Made by a program: the position numbers and the translations under genes. Source: Leifsonia poae (GTDB lineage: Bacteria > Actinomycetota > Actinomycetes > Actinomycetales > Microbacteriaceae). From it: a DNA stretch of 64,000 nucleotides. Below, one piece after another: positions 50,554 through 59,766 of the stretch. Position 1 is the first letter of the stretch; every line of letters starts with the position of its first letter. Where the stretch lies: the NCBI RefSeq assembly GCF_027921845.1, contig NZ_BSEN01000006.1:101480-165479 (forward strand), read 5' to 3'. Below the pieces are notes generated by a model, which was not told the origin of the DNA, ran no database searches, and saw only the letters and a program-made list of their open reading frames with translations.

Positions 50554-52545
50554 ATGACCGATTCCGTCACCAGCGCCGGCGTCAGCTCCGGCATCGAAAC
50601 GTCCGAACTCGACCCCGCCGTGCGCCCGCAGGACGACCTCTTCCGGCACGTGAACGGCAAGTGGATCGACCGCACCGAGATCCCCGGCGACAAGGCCAGG
50701 TGGGGGTCGTTCATGATCCTCGCCGAAGAGGCCGAGTCGGCCGTGCGCGACATCATCGCCGAGGCGCAGGATGCTCAGGAGGGCACCGAGGAGCGCAAGT
50801 TCGGCGACCTGTTCGCGAGCTTCATGGACGAGGAGCGCATCGAGCAGCTCGGCACCACGCCCATCCAGGCGCAGCTGGCGCTCGCGAGCGACGTGGACAG
50901 CGTCCCCGGCCTGCTCGAGGCCATCGGAAAGCTCGAACGCCACGGCCTGGCCGGCTTCTACCAGCTCTTCGTCGACAACGACCCGGGCAACCCCGAGCGG
51001 TACCTCGTCTTCGCCGAGCAGGCCGGCATCTCGCTTCCCGACGAGTCCTACTTCCGCGAAGAGACCTTCGCGCCGATCCGCGAGGCGTTCGTCGCCCACA
51101 TCCAGCGGATGTTCGAGCTGGCCGGCTTCGACGACGCCCCCGAGCGCGCGCAGCGGGTCTTCGACCTCGAGAAGGCGATCGCGTCGCACCACTGGGACAA
51201 CGTGAAGTCCCGCGACTCCGAGAAGACCTACAACCTCTACAGCTGGGACGATGCCGCGGCCCTGTTCTCAGGCGCCGCGACCGGTGACGCGGACCTCACG
51301 GTGTGGGAGAAGGCCCTCGGCGCTCCTGAGGGTGCGCTCGCCGAGCTCGTCCTCCGGCAGCCGTCGTTCACCGCCGGACTCGCCGAGCTGCTCACCGACG
51401 ACCGCCTCGAGAGCTGGAAGGACTGGCTCGCGTGGCAGATCATCCACGGCGCGGCGCCCTACCTGAGCGGCGACTTCGTCGAGGCGAACTTCGACTTCTA
51501 CGGCCGCACCCTCACCGGCACGCCGGAGATGCGGGCCCGCTGGAAGCGCGGCGTCTCGCTCGTCGAGGGCGCGATGGGCGAAGCCGTCGGGCGCATCTAC
51601 GTCGACCGGCACTTCCCGCCGGCGTCGAAAGAGAGCATGGATGTGCTGGTCGCCAACCTGATCGAGGCGTACCGGCAGAGCATCCGGGTGCTGGAGTGGA
51701 TGGGCGAGGACACCCGCAACCGCGCACTCGACAAGCTCGAGAAGTTCACGCCCAAGATCGGCTACCCCGTGAAGTGGCGCGACTACTCCAGCCTGGAGAT
51801 CGACCCGGCCGACCTGGTCGGCAACGTCCGGCGCACGAGCACCTTCGAGTTCAACCGCGAACTCGGCAAGATCGGCACGCCGCTCGACCGCGACGAGTGG
51901 TTCATGACGCCGCAGACGATCAACGCGTACTACAACCCCGGTTTCAACGAGATCGTGTTCCCGGCCGCCATCCTGCAGTTCCCGTTCTTCGACGCGACAC
52001 GCGACGACGCGGCGAACTACGGCGCGATCGGCGCGGTCATCGGTCACGAGATCGGCCACGGCTTCGACGACCAGGGCTCCAAGTACGACGGCGACGGCCG
52101 TCTGCAGGACTGGTGGACCGGGGCCGACCGCGAAGCCTTCGAGAAGCGCACCGGCAGCCTGATCGAGCAGTACAACGCGCTCGCTCCCGCGCAGGTGCCC
52201 GACCACCACGTGAACGGCGCTCTCACCATCGGCGAGAACATCGGCGACCTGGGCGGGCTCGGCATCGCCTGGAAGGCGTACCGCATCTCGCTGAACGGCG
52301 AGGAGCCGCCCGTGATCGACGGCCTCACCGGTGCACAGCGCTTCTTCCTGTCGTGGGCGCAGGCCTGGCAGCAGAAGGGCCGCGACGAGGAGGTCATCCG
52401 CCTGCTGGCGATCGACCCCCACTCGCCGAACGAGTTCCGCTGCAACCAGATCGTCCGCAACATCGACGCGTTCTACGAGACGTTCGAGGTGTCGGAGGGC
52501 GACACGCTGTGGCTTTCGCCCGAGGAGCGCGTGACCATCTGGTGA
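50554..52545 (+). CDS. M13-family metalloendopeptidase (neprilysin-like, PepO)
   Basis: A 663-residue zinc peptidase. The N-terminus has PQDDLFRHVNGKWIDRTEIP, the helical domain runs to about residue 440, and INAYYNPGFNEIVFPAAILQFPFF leads to the zinc site VIGHEIGHGFDDQG (HEIGH 498-502). LTIGENIGDLGG provides the third ligand Glu, and the family's CNQIVRNIDAFYETF end is present. There is no signal peptide, so it is predicted to be cytoplasmic or leaderless-secreted. A hairpin follows the stop. Confidence 0.96.
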   Translation: MTDSVTSAGVSSGIETSELDPAVRPQDDLFRHVNGKWIDRTEIPGDKARWGSFMILAEEAESAVRDIIAEAQDAQEGTEERKFGDLFASFMDEERIEQLGTTPIQAQLALASDVDSVPGLLEAIGKLERHGLAGFYQLFVDNDPGNPERYLVFAEQAGISLPDESYFREETFAPIREAFVAHIQRMFELAGFDDAPERAQRVFDLEKAIASHHWDNVKSRDSEKTYNLYSWDDAAALFSGAATGDADLTVWEKALGAPEGALAELVLRQPSFTAGLAELLTDDRLESWKDWLAWQIIHGAAPYLSGDFVEANFDFYGRTLTGTPEMRARWKRGVSLVEGAMGEAVGRIYVDRHFPPASKESMDVLVANLIEAYRQSIRVLEWMGEDTRNRALDKLEKFTPKIGYPVKWRDYSSLEIDPADLVGNVRRTSTFEFNRELGKIGTPLDRDEWFMTPQTINAYYNPGFNEIVFPAAILQFPFFDATRDDAANYGAIGAVIGHEIGHGFDDQGSKYDGDGRLQDWWTGADREAFEKRTGSLIEQYNALAPAQVPDHHVNGALTIGENIGDLGGLGIAWKAYRISLNGEEPPVIDGLTGAQRFFLSWAQAWQQKGRDEEVIRLLAIDPHSPNEFRCNQIVRNIDAFYETFEVSEGDTLWLSPEERVTIW

Positions 52546-52560
52546 CGCCGGCACGACCTC

Positions 52561-52589
52561 GTGGGAGGGGGCGCACGCACCCCTCCCAC
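52561..52589 (+). terminator. Terminator-like hairpin after the M13 peptidase
   Basis: GTGGGAGGGG (52561-52570) pairs perfectly with CCCCTCCCAC (52580-52589) around a 9-nt loop, 15 bp after the stop. No strong T tract follows. Confidence 0.75.
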
Positions 52590-52702
52590 GGGGGTAACAT
52601 CGACCGTGTTGTGCCGACTGCGATCACCGGGTCGGAACCACGCGGAGCCGGGGGGTGCCGCACCCGGATGCACCAGACCCCGATGAAGGACCAACCCACG
52701 CC

Positions 52703-53611
52703 GTGACGATCCAGACCCAGGAATCCGAACGCCGCAGCCGGCATACCGCCGGCCGTCGTGGCCGCCATCGCGGCAGCGATCCGAGCGAGAACTTCAGCCG
52801 CGGATTCGCCACGCTGGGCCAGTTGGCGCTCAACGGCGTGCAGGTCTCCGCTCGCGCGACCGACCTGGCGACCGGCACGGTGCTGTTCTCGGTCGACGAC
52901 CACGTCGTGATGCCGACGGCGAGCATCGGCAAGGTGCTGCTGCTCGTCGAGGTGGCCGCGCGACTGCAGACCGGGCAGCTCAGTCCGCTCGCCCTCATCG
53001 ACCGTTCGCCGGAGGACGCGGTGGGGGACTCGGGCATCTGGCAGCACCTGCAGGTCCCCTCGCTCCCGGTGGCCGACCTCGCCGCCCTGGTCGGGGCGAC
53101 CAGCGACAACCTCGCGACGAACGTGCTGCTGCGCCGCGTCGGCCTCGAGGCCGTCAGCGCGCGCACCGAGGCGCTCGGGCTCACCCGCACCGCGCTGCTC
53201 GACCTCGTGCGCGATCATCGCGGTCCGGATGACGCCCCGCAGCTCTCGATCGGCAGCGCGAACGAACTGACCTGGCTGTTCTCAGCCCTCGCCCGCGGCG
53301 AGGTCGTCGACCCGCCCACCAGCCAGCGCGTGATCTCCTGGCTGTCGCTGAACAGCGACTTCTCGCTCGTCTCGAGCGCCTTCGGCCTCGATCCGCACTC
53401 CCACCGCTCGGCCGAGCACGGCATCCTGGTCGTCAACAAGACGGGCACGGATGCCGGCGTGCGCAGCGAGGTCGGCGTGCTGCGCGGCCCGCGTGCCGGC
53501 GTGACCTACGCGGTCTCGATGTACTTCGACGATGCGACGCTGCCGACCCGCCTCGCGGTGATCGACGGGATGCGCACCGTCGGCCTCGACCTGCTGGAGT
53601 ACGTCTTCTAG
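52703..53611 (+). CDS. Class A beta-lactamase-fold serine hydrolase without signal peptide
   Basis: A 302-residue penicillin-binding/beta-lactamase-fold protein. It has the catalytic SIGK (Ser74-Lys77), SDN (134-136) and KTG (246-248) in the right order and spacing. There is no E-x-x-L-N omega-loop; the matching region is DLVRDHRGPDDAP, so deacylation like a true class A beta-lactamase is doubtful. The first 40 residues are Arg/Ser-rich and not a signal peptide. GTG 52703 is best supported, with GAAGGA upstream. It may act in the cytoplasm as an esterase or peptidase. Identity beyond the fold is unsure. Confidence 0.85.
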   Translation: MTIQTQESERRSRHTAGRRGRHRGSDPSENFSRGFATLGQLALNGVQVSARATDLATGTVLFSVDDHVVMPTASIGKVLLLVEVAARLQTGQLSPLALIDRSPEDAVGDSGIWQHLQVPSLPVADLAALVGATSDNLATNVLLRRVGLEAVSARTEALGLTRTALLDLVRDHRGPDDAPQLSIGSANELTWLFSALARGEVVDPPTSQRVISWLSLNSDFSLVSSAFGLDPHSHRSAEHGILVVNKTGTDAGVRSEVGVLRGPRAGVTYAVSMYFDDATLPTRLAVIDGMRTVGLDLLEYVF

Positions 53612-54177
53612 CTGGCCGCGATCACGTTCCCGATCAGACGGATCATCGAGTCCTTCTCATCCGGTCTGGACATGGCGGTCATCAACGTGACGGCAGCGAG
53701 CATCTTCGGGTTGACGAGTTCGCGGCCGAGAACCTCGGCGATGCCCGCGACGGTGTCGTCGGTGGACCGCTCGAGCAACTGGACCATCGCGCCGATCTCG
53801 CGCAGTCGAGCCTCATTGGTCGCGACACCATGCACGAGGTAGCGACGGAGGACGTCATTGGCCCAGTGTCGGAACTGGACTCCCTGCTGCGATTTCACGC
53901 GGTAGCCGACCGAGATGACGACGTCGAGGTTGTAGTGCTCGACGTCACGGTGAACGCTGCGATCACCTTCGATTTGAACCTGTGCATATTTTGCACGAGT
54001 TCGGACGCCGGCTAGTTCCTCGCGTTCAGCGTTAGCGATATGCCTGACGATGACAGTCCTGTCGCGGCCGAATAGGGTCGACATCTGCGCCTGGGTCAGC
54101 CAGACAGTGTCGCCATCGGTCTTCACATCGAGCGTGACAGTACCGTCGGCCGACTGATAGAGCTCCACCGCGTCCAT
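53608..54177 (-). CDS. RhuM-family protein (short)
   Basis: A 189-residue protein starting ELYQSADGTVTLDVKTDGDTVWLTQAQMSTLFGRDRTVIVRHIANA, then HYNLDVVISVGYRVKSQQGVQFRHWANDVLRRYLVHG. Both are signatures of the RhuM (virulence-associated) family found in islands and near toxin or restriction loci. Typical members are about 300 residues or more, so this one lacks the usual C-terminal half or is a short form. Its base composition is visibly less GC-rich than the neighbours, suggesting transfer. It overlaps the beta-lactamase-fold gene tail-to-tail by 4 bp. Confidence 0.88.
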   Translation of the reverse strand: MDAVELYQSADGTVTLDVKTDGDTVWLTQAQMSTLFGRDRTVIVRHIANAEREELAGVRTRAKYAQVQIEGDRSVHRDVEHYNLDVVISVGYRVKSQQGVQFRHWANDVLRRYLVHGVATNEARLREIGAMVQLLERSTDDTVAGIAEVLGRELVNPKMLAAVTLMTAMSRPDEKDSMIRLIGNVIAAS

Positions 54178-54207
54178 GCCCCCATTGTGGCGCAGCGAAG
54201 AGTGCGC

Positions 54208-55281
54208 TCAGTGGCGATGCAGGCGCTCCTTCAGGAACGCATCCTCGGTCGCGTAGTCGAACCACTTGTCGGCAGCAGCGCGCTCCGCCATCGACGGGAA
54301 GACCACCTCCCAGCCCTCCTCGCGCCGCTCCGCCGCAGCCACCTCGCGCACGGTCCAGTCGACCGCATCCGCCACCGCGTCCGCGTAGCTCGCCGGCTGC
54401 CGGTAGCCCAGCTCGACCCGCGCGCCCGCCATGCTCAGCAGCAGCGGATGCGCGACCGACCAGGGCGTTGAGCCCAGGTCTTCGAGGGGCGGCCCCGGGT
54501 ACACCACGACCTCCACGTCGCGCTCCATGATCTCGAAGATCGTGCGGGCGATCTCGGCCACGCTCAGATCGTCCTCGTCGACGGCGTTGAGCACGCGGCG
54601 CCCCGGCTTGTTCGCGCAGAGGGCCACGAGCTCGGCGATGTTCACGGTGGCGGAGGTGCTGAAGCGGTTGGTGCCGTTGTCCGACAGCACGATCTGGTGC
54701 CGGTGGTCCAGCGCGCGCTTGATGAAGTACCACTCGCGCAGCGCCGGGCTGAAGGGGCCGTGGATAGCGCCCGGTCTCAGGATGCTCACCGGCAGGTCGT
54801 CCGTCTCGAGCAGCCGGCGTTCCATGGCGGCCTTCAGCGGCGAGTAGGTGGTCTCGCTGTTGTCGACGGTGGGGTCGGTCTCGCGGAGCGGCACCGGATA
54901 CTGCGGGAAGTCATGCGGACCCGTCACCACGTCGAGGTACCCGCCGTCGGTCCCGGTGTAGACCGAGCCCGTCGAGATGACGACGACGGACCCGACCTCG
55001 CCCGCGAGCCGGGCGAGCTGGTCGGCATGCCGGGGCTCGTACGCGACGGTGTCGAGCACGAGGTCGTGGCCGCGGGCCCGGGCGAGCAGGCTCTCGGTGT
55101 CGTCACGGTCGAGCCGGATGGTGGTGACGTCGAGGTCGGTGAGCGCCGCGTCCCCCGGGTGCTTGCCGCGATGCGCGATGAGCACGGACCAGCCGTCCGC
55201 AGCCAGCCGACGGGCGGCGGCCGCGCCGATCTGCCCCGTGCCTCCGATGATCATCGCTGTGCGCGTGGTGTCGACGTGCAT
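54208..55281 (-). CDS. NAD-dependent epimerase/dehydratase (extended SDR)
   Basis: A 357-residue SDR-type protein. Rossmann motif MIIGGTGQIGAAAARRLAADGW (GGTGxxG), VVVISTGSVYTG (with Ser), YSPLKAAMERRLL (YxxxK, Tyr-Lys catalytic pair) and RPGAIHGPFSP. The C-terminal half binds the substrate. ATG at 55281 adds nine residues before the Rossmann strand and is kept. The substrate (nucleotide-sugar or other) is unknown. Confidence 0.9.
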   Translation of the reverse strand: MHVDTTRTAMIIGGTGQIGAAAARRLAADGWSVLIAHRGKHPGDAALTDLDVTTIRLDRDDTESLLARARGHDLVLDTVAYEPRHADQLARLAGEVGSVVVISTGSVYTGTDGGYLDVVTGPHDFPQYPVPLRETDPTVDNSETTYSPLKAAMERRLLETDDLPVSILRPGAIHGPFSPALREWYFIKRALDHRHQIVLSDNGTNRFSTSATVNIAELVALCANKPGRRVLNAVDEDDLSVAEIARTIFEIMERDVEVVVYPGPPLEDLGSTPWSVAHPLLLSMAGARVELGYRQPASYADAVADAVDWTVREVAAAERREEGWEVVFPSMAERAAADKWFDYATEDAFLKERLHRH

Positions 55282-55352
55282 GCGACCAACCTACGCCGCG
55301 CGCCCCGGAGATCCGAGGGCGTCTGCGCGCGGCAGGCGGGAGTCGCGTGCCG

Positions 55353-55385
55353 CGCTCAGGGAAGGCGCCGCCCGCTCAGGGGAGG
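55353..55385 (-). repeat. Direct repeat spanning the MprF-like gene's stop
   Basis: CGCTCAGGGAAGG (55353-55365) and CGCTCAGGGGAGG (55373-55385), 12 of 13 identical, period 20. The second copy contains the complement of the gene's TGA (55376-55378). Confidence 0.75.
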
Positions 55386-57937
55386 AGCGTGCGCGCGAGC
55401 GCCAGGTACTCCTTGGGACTCGCATCCGGCAGGTAGGCGCGCCCGATCGCCGCGCCGATCGCCGGAAGGGCGAGCGGATCGGGAAAGGCGAGGTAGATCG
55501 TCTCGTACCGGGGATTGAACTTGCTCTTGAACGCGAAGAGCGAGGCGAACCCATAGGCCGGTTCGAGCGTGCGTGCGAGCAGCGCGAGCACCGTGTCCAG
55601 GGCCTCGCTCGAGCCGGGTTCGGCGGAGACCCCTGTGCTCTCGGAGGCATCGGCCTGCGTACCGGCGCCGGCCGGCTTCGTGGCCAGCGGCGCCGCCGAC
55701 AGGCTGAGCACCTCGACACCGTCGTCGCGCACCCGGAGGGCGGCGGTCGCGATGAGGAACTCCATGATGCCGGGCATCGCGTCGTCCGCCCGGCGCATGA
55801 AGTCGATCGTGTAGCCGACCACGGCGCCGTCGCGGTAGCTGGGGAGCCAGCTGGTGACCGCCTGCACCGTGCCGTCGGGGGCGAACGCGAGCAGCAGGCG
55901 CACATCCGGGTCTTTGAGCTCGTCGAGGGCGCCGAGCGTGAAGCCCATCTCGGGCAGCTCCTTCTCGGAGACCCACTGCTCGCTGATCGACGTGATGCGC
56001 GCCGTGACCGACGGCGACAGGTCGTCCCAGGTCGTCCAGAGCGTGGTGATGTTCTCGCGGAGTCCGCGATTGTGTGCCTGACGCACCTTCTGCCAGGGCT
56101 TTCCGGCGAGGTCGAAGGTCTGCGGGTTCAGGAGCGTCTCTTCGCCGACGGAGGTGTGCTGCCAGCCGAGGGAGTCGAAGACCGGCAGGTACTCGCCGTG
56201 CACGCTGTAGAAGACAGGGATCCAGCTGTTCACATCGCAGAACGCGACGAACTCGGTGATCGTGCGCTCGGCGCGCTCCGGCGCGCAGACCGGGTCGGAG
56301 ATAGTGATCGCGATCCCGTTGATGACCCGGTACGCGATGGCAGCCTCGCCGTCTTCGCTGAACCAGTACACATTGCCGGGCCAGGTGCCCATGAAGCCGA
56401 GTGTGCCGCCACCTCCGCGCTTGAGCAGGGCCCGGTACCGCAGCTCGTCTCCCGGCGTCCGGCCTGTCACGGTCGCGCGGTAGAGCTGCAGCGTGGCGAG
56501 CGTGAAGATCAGCCAGAACACCGGCCCCACCCACTGGTAGAGCACGATCACGAACGGGGATGTCGGGTAGATGACCGTGCCCAGTACGGCGTCGAAGCCG
56601 GTGGGCACGAAGCGGCGGCCGGTGGAGGCGAAGACGTCGGCGATCGACGCGTTCGGCACGTACTCCGTGAGGGATGCCAGGCCTGCGACGAGATAAGCGA
56701 TCGCGAGCACGGCGAACGAGATGGCCACGGTGAAGACGAAACGGGCGACAGCGCTGCGCGGTGCCCGGATCTGGAAGTGCCTGCGCGTGGCGAGCAGCAG
56801 CACGATGGAGCCGATGGGCACGAGCAGGGCGGCCAGCAGCCAGAGGGCGAGCTCGACGAACTGGCCGCGCTCCCGTACGGAGTCCACGTCGAAGAAGATG
56901 TCGCCGACGCCCAGCACGATGAACGCGAGCACGATCGTGCCGGCGTTGACCACGAGACCCAGGATGAGCGCGAAGTGCCGCCCGCGGCGCAGCCCGATCG
57001 CGACCAGCAGCAGCAGCACGAGCGGCAGCAGGCTCAGGATGAGCGAGCCGAGACCCGTGGCACCGGCTGCGGCGAGATCGCGGGTGCAGTTCGCGGTGAA
57101 GTTGGTGTCGCATGCATCGAGCACCGACTGCGTGACCGGCGCCCGCTGCTCGAAGAGCTGGCCGATGAACGAGAGCGGGCCGAACCCTCCCGGCGGCAGC
57201 AGTGCCGCCAGCGGGCCGAGCCCCGTGATCGCGACGATGGACGCGACGAGGTTGCGGGTCTCGCCGTGGGAGCTGCGCCGCAGCGGCAGCCGGAAGGGTC
57301 CTGGCCGCAGGGCGGCGCCGAGGATGAGCCCCAGTACCGCCGCGATCAGGCGGTACCCGTTGTCCTGGTCGCCGTTGTAGAGCACGAACATGATCACGAC
57401 CGCGAACGTCAGCAGCCGGATGCGCCGGCGCCAGAGCGACGTGGCGAACGCGCTCGCCGTGATCAGGGCTCCGATGATCCCGATGGTCGGGTCGAGCGTG
57501 ATGTCGAACGCCGTGGCCGTGGCCCACAGCTCGCCGATCGCGGTGCCGCCCCACTGGATCAGCACGCCCAGCGTGATGCCGAGCACGCCGGTGACGAGGA
57601 AGGCGCCGATCGTGCGTGCCGTCCCGAGCAGACGCTCGGCCAGGGCGAGCAGGGTCAGCGACAGCACGACGACGATCACCAGCTGAACCGCGTTTTCGGG
57701 GACGAAGAGCGCGGTGAGCGGCGTCCACCACCATCCACGCTCGATCGTCGTGGAGATCCCGGCCGCCCACACGAGGGAACCGCCGGATGCCGTCGCCGGG
57801 TGCCAGAGGGTGCCCGTGACGATCGACGTGACGATCACGACCACGGCGAGCCCGATGCTGGCCGGGGCCGTGCGGGCGTACCGGGTCGCAGCGGCTCGAA
57901 CCGTCGACGGCGTGCTGGTGGAGGCGGTGGCGGTCAC
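55376..57937 (-). CDS. MprF-like membrane protein with DUF2156/LPG synthase C-terminal domain
   Basis: An 853-residue protein. The N-terminal 210 residues form a rhomboid-like membrane domain (GWWWTPLTALFVPENAVQLVIV), followed by further helices to about residue 510. The C-terminal soluble part (about 540-850) reads TLGFMGTWPGNVYWFSEDGEAAIAYRVINGIAITISDPVC, then AGKPWQKVRQAHNRG and FAFKSKFNPRYETIYLAFPD, the DUF2156/lysyl-phosphatidylglycerol-synthase C-terminal fold (GNAT-like). Function: probably aminoacyl transfer to a lipid, possibly with the membrane part as flippase. Which amino acid is not deducible. Confidence 0.88.
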   Translation of the reverse strand: MTATASTSTPSTVRAAATRYARTAPASIGLAVVVIVTSIVTGTLWHPATASGGSLVWAAGISTTIERGWWWTPLTALFVPENAVQLVIVVVLSLTLLALAERLLGTARTIGAFLVTGVLGITLGVLIQWGGTAIGELWATATAFDITLDPTIGIIGALITASAFATSLWRRRIRLLTFAVVIMFVLYNGDQDNGYRLIAAVLGLILGAALRPGPFRLPLRRSSHGETRNLVASIVAITGLGPLAALLPPGGFGPLSFIGQLFEQRAPVTQSVLDACDTNFTANCTRDLAAAGATGLGSLILSLLPLVLLLLVAIGLRRGRHFALILGLVVNAGTIVLAFIVLGVGDIFFDVDSVRERGQFVELALWLLAALLVPIGSIVLLLATRRHFQIRAPRSAVARFVFTVAISFAVLAIAYLVAGLASLTEYVPNASIADVFASTGRRFVPTGFDAVLGTVIYPTSPFVIVLYQWVGPVFWLIFTLATLQLYRATVTGRTPGDELRYRALLKRGGGGTLGFMGTWPGNVYWFSEDGEAAIAYRVINGIAITISDPVCAPERAERTITEFVAFCDVNSWIPVFYSVHGEYLPVFDSLGWQHTSVGEETLLNPQTFDLAGKPWQKVRQAHNRGLRENITTLWTTWDDLSPSVTARITSISEQWVSEKELPEMGFTLGALDELKDPDVRLLLAFAPDGTVQAVTSWLPSYRDGAVVGYTIDFMRRADDAMPGIMEFLIATAALRVRDDGVEVLSLSAAPLATKPAGAGTQADASESTGVSAEPGSSEALDTVLALLARTLEPAYGFASLFAFKSKFNPRYETIYLAFPDPLALPAIGAAIGRAYLPDASPKEYLALARTLLP

Positions 57938-57980
57938 AGTGGCACCACCATAGCGGTGGGCTGTCGCGGGACGATATGCC

Positions 57981-59369
57981 CTAGAGCTCCTTCAGGCGGC
58001 CGGCGAGGTAGGCGTCGAGCTCGTCGACGGGGATGCGCTCCTGCTGCATCGTGTCGCGGTCGCGCACGGTGACGGCGTTGTCTTCGAGCGAGTCGAAGTC
58101 GACCGTCACGCAGAACGGCGTGCCGATCTCGTCCTGCCGGCGGTAGCGCCGGCCGATCGCGCCCGAGTCGTCGAAGTCGACGTTGCGCCGCTTGCGCAGG
58201 TTGTCGGCGAGCGAGCGGGCGAGCGGCGAGAGGCGTTCGTTGCGCGAGAGCGGGAGCACGGCGACCTTGACCGGCGCGAGGCGCGGGTCGAGGTGCAGCA
58301 CGGTGCGCTTGTCGGTGCCGCCCTTGGCGTTCGGCACCTCTTCTTCGTCGTAGGCGTCGACCAGGAAGGCCATCAGCGCACGGGTGAGACCGAACGACGG
58401 CTCGATCACGAACGGCACGAAACGCTCGTTCTTGTTCTGGTCGAAGAAGCTCAGGTCTTTGCCGGCGTGCTCGATGTGGGTCTTGAGGTCGTAGTCCGTG
58501 CGGTTGGCTACGCCCATGAGCTCGCCCCACTCGCTTCCGGTGAAGTTGAACTTGTACTCGATGTCGATGGTGCGCTTCGAGTAGTGCGCGAGCTTGTCCT
58601 TCGGGTGCTCGAAACGCCGGATGTTCTCCACGTTGATTCCGAGGTCGACGAACCAGTCCCAGCACAGCTCGATCCACTTGTCGAACCACTCGTCGTCGGT
58701 GCCCGGCTCGACGAAGAACTCGATCTCCATCTGCTCGAACTCGCGGGTGCGGAAGATGAAGTTTCCCGGTGTGATCTCGTTGCGGAAGGCCTTGCCGATC
58801 TGGCCGATGCCGAACGGCGGCTTTTTGCGCGAGGTCTGCAGCACGTTGGCGAAGTTGGTGAAGATGCCCTGGGCGGTCTCCGGGCGCAGGTAGTGCAGGC
58901 CGGACTCGTCGTCGACGACGCCGAGGAAGGTCTTGAGCAGCCCCGAGAACTGGCGGATCTCCGTCCACTGGCCGACCTTGTCGGGGTGATCAGGGTCGGG
59001 GATGTCGGCGAGTCCGTTCACCGGCGGGTGGCCGTGCTCGGCCTCGTACGCCTCGAACAGGTGGTCGGCGCGGTAGCGCTTGTGGGTGATGAGCGACTCG
59101 GTGAGGGGGTCGCTGAACACCTTGATGTGCCCGGATGCCTCCCAGACGGCCGTCGGCAGGATGACGGCCGAGTCCAGTCCGACCATGTCGCCGCGGCCGC
59201 GCACGAAGGTGTTCCACCACTCGCGCTTGATGTTCTCTTTCAGCTCGACACCGAGGGGGCCGTAGTCCCAGGCCGACCGGGTTCCGCCGTAGATGTCACC
59301 GGAGGGGAAGACGAACCCGCGGTGCTGCGCCAGCGTGATTACCGAATCGAGTCTCGACTGTTCAGCCAA
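57981..59369 (-). CDS. glyS: Glycyl-tRNA synthetase (dimeric type)
   Basis: Charges tRNA-Gly. A 462-residue class II enzyme of the alpha2 type. It has [52 protein letters not shown] (motif 2 region), [28 protein letters not shown], and [23 protein letters not shown] (motif 3), with anticodon domain at the C-terminus. The start is TTG at 59369 (AEQSRLDSV) with GGGAG 5 bp upstream; no ATG or GTG is suitable. Class II length is normal. Confidence 0.95.
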   Translation of the reverse strand: MAEQSRLDSVITLAQHRGFVFPSGDIYGGTRSAWDYGPLGVELKENIKREWWNTFVRGRGDMVGLDSAVILPTAVWEASGHIKVFSDPLTESLITHKRYRADHLFEAYEAEHGHPPVNGLADIPDPDHPDKVGQWTEIRQFSGLLKTFLGVVDDESGLHYLRPETAQGIFTNFANVLQTSRKKPPFGIGQIGKAFRNEITPGNFIFRTREFEQMEIEFFVEPGTDDEWFDKWIELCWDWFVDLGINVENIRRFEHPKDKLAHYSKRTIDIEYKFNFTGSEWGELMGVANRTDYDLKTHIEHAGKDLSFFDQNKNERFVPFVIEPSFGLTRALMAFLVDAYDEEEVPNAKGGTDKRTVLHLDPRLAPVKVAVLPLSRNERLSPLARSLADNLRKRRNVDFDDSGAIGRRYRRQDEIGTPFCVTVDFDSLEDNAVTVRDRDTMQQERIPVDELDAYLAGRLKEL

Positions 59370-59491
59370 TGGTGCTCCCAAAATGTCTTGTGCTCCGGGC
59401 AGACGGCCCGCCGAACCAATCCTATCGAGGTCGTCCAGGGCCCGCGTCCGCGGGCGTCGCCGCGTCGCCGCGTCGCCGCCTCGCCGCGCTG

Positions 59492-59559
59492 GCTCGTCGT
59501 TTGCCACTAGATGCGGTCCCGCTGCCCCACCCACCGCATCAACTGGCAAATGGCGGCTG
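59492..59559. repeat. Intergenic palindrome, TCGTTTGCCA family (copy 2)
   Basis: GCTCGTCGTTTGCCACTAG is followed by ATGCGGT; the arms TTTGCCACTAGATGCGGT (59500-59517) and ACCGCATCAACTGGCAAA (59533-59550) pair with only two mismatches. The 397-bp gap between glyS and the GNAT gene holds this copy, copy 3 and simple CGTCGCCG repeats just before it; no gene is seen. Confidence 0.85.
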
Positions 59560-59611
59560 GCCACAGGTGCCGCTTGCGCATCCGGATGCGGACCGGGTCG
59601 GGGCGCGTCCC

Positions 59612-59680
59612 TGCTCGTCGTTTGCCATTAGATGCGGTCCCGGCGCCCGGCTGGCCGCATCAACTGGCAAATGGCGGCCG
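59612..59680. repeat. Intergenic palindrome, TCGTTTGCCA family (copy 3)
   Basis: A near-copy of the preceding element, about 120 bp further on: GCTCGTCGTTTGCCATTAG, ATGCGGTCCCG, and CATCAACTGGCAAATGGCGG. Left arm starts at 59621 and right arm ends at about 59671. Confidence 0.85.
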
Positions 59681-59766
59681 GCCGCGGGCCGCGCCAGGAG
59701 GGCGCAGGGGAGGGAGGCAGACACGCGGGCCGGCAGCGCCGGGCGGCGCCGGGCTGCGCGGTGGAG

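Noticed and set aside
52703..53611. Secreted class A beta-lactamase resistance gene
   Set aside because: No signal peptide and no omega-loop Glu, so hydrolysis of beta-lactams cannot be claimed.
54977..58072. A 1031-codon open frame on the + strand opposite the epimerase and MprF-like genes
   Set aside because: It is antisense to two well-supported genes, has Arg/Glu/His-rich composition typical of the reverse frame of high-GC genes, and shows no family motif.
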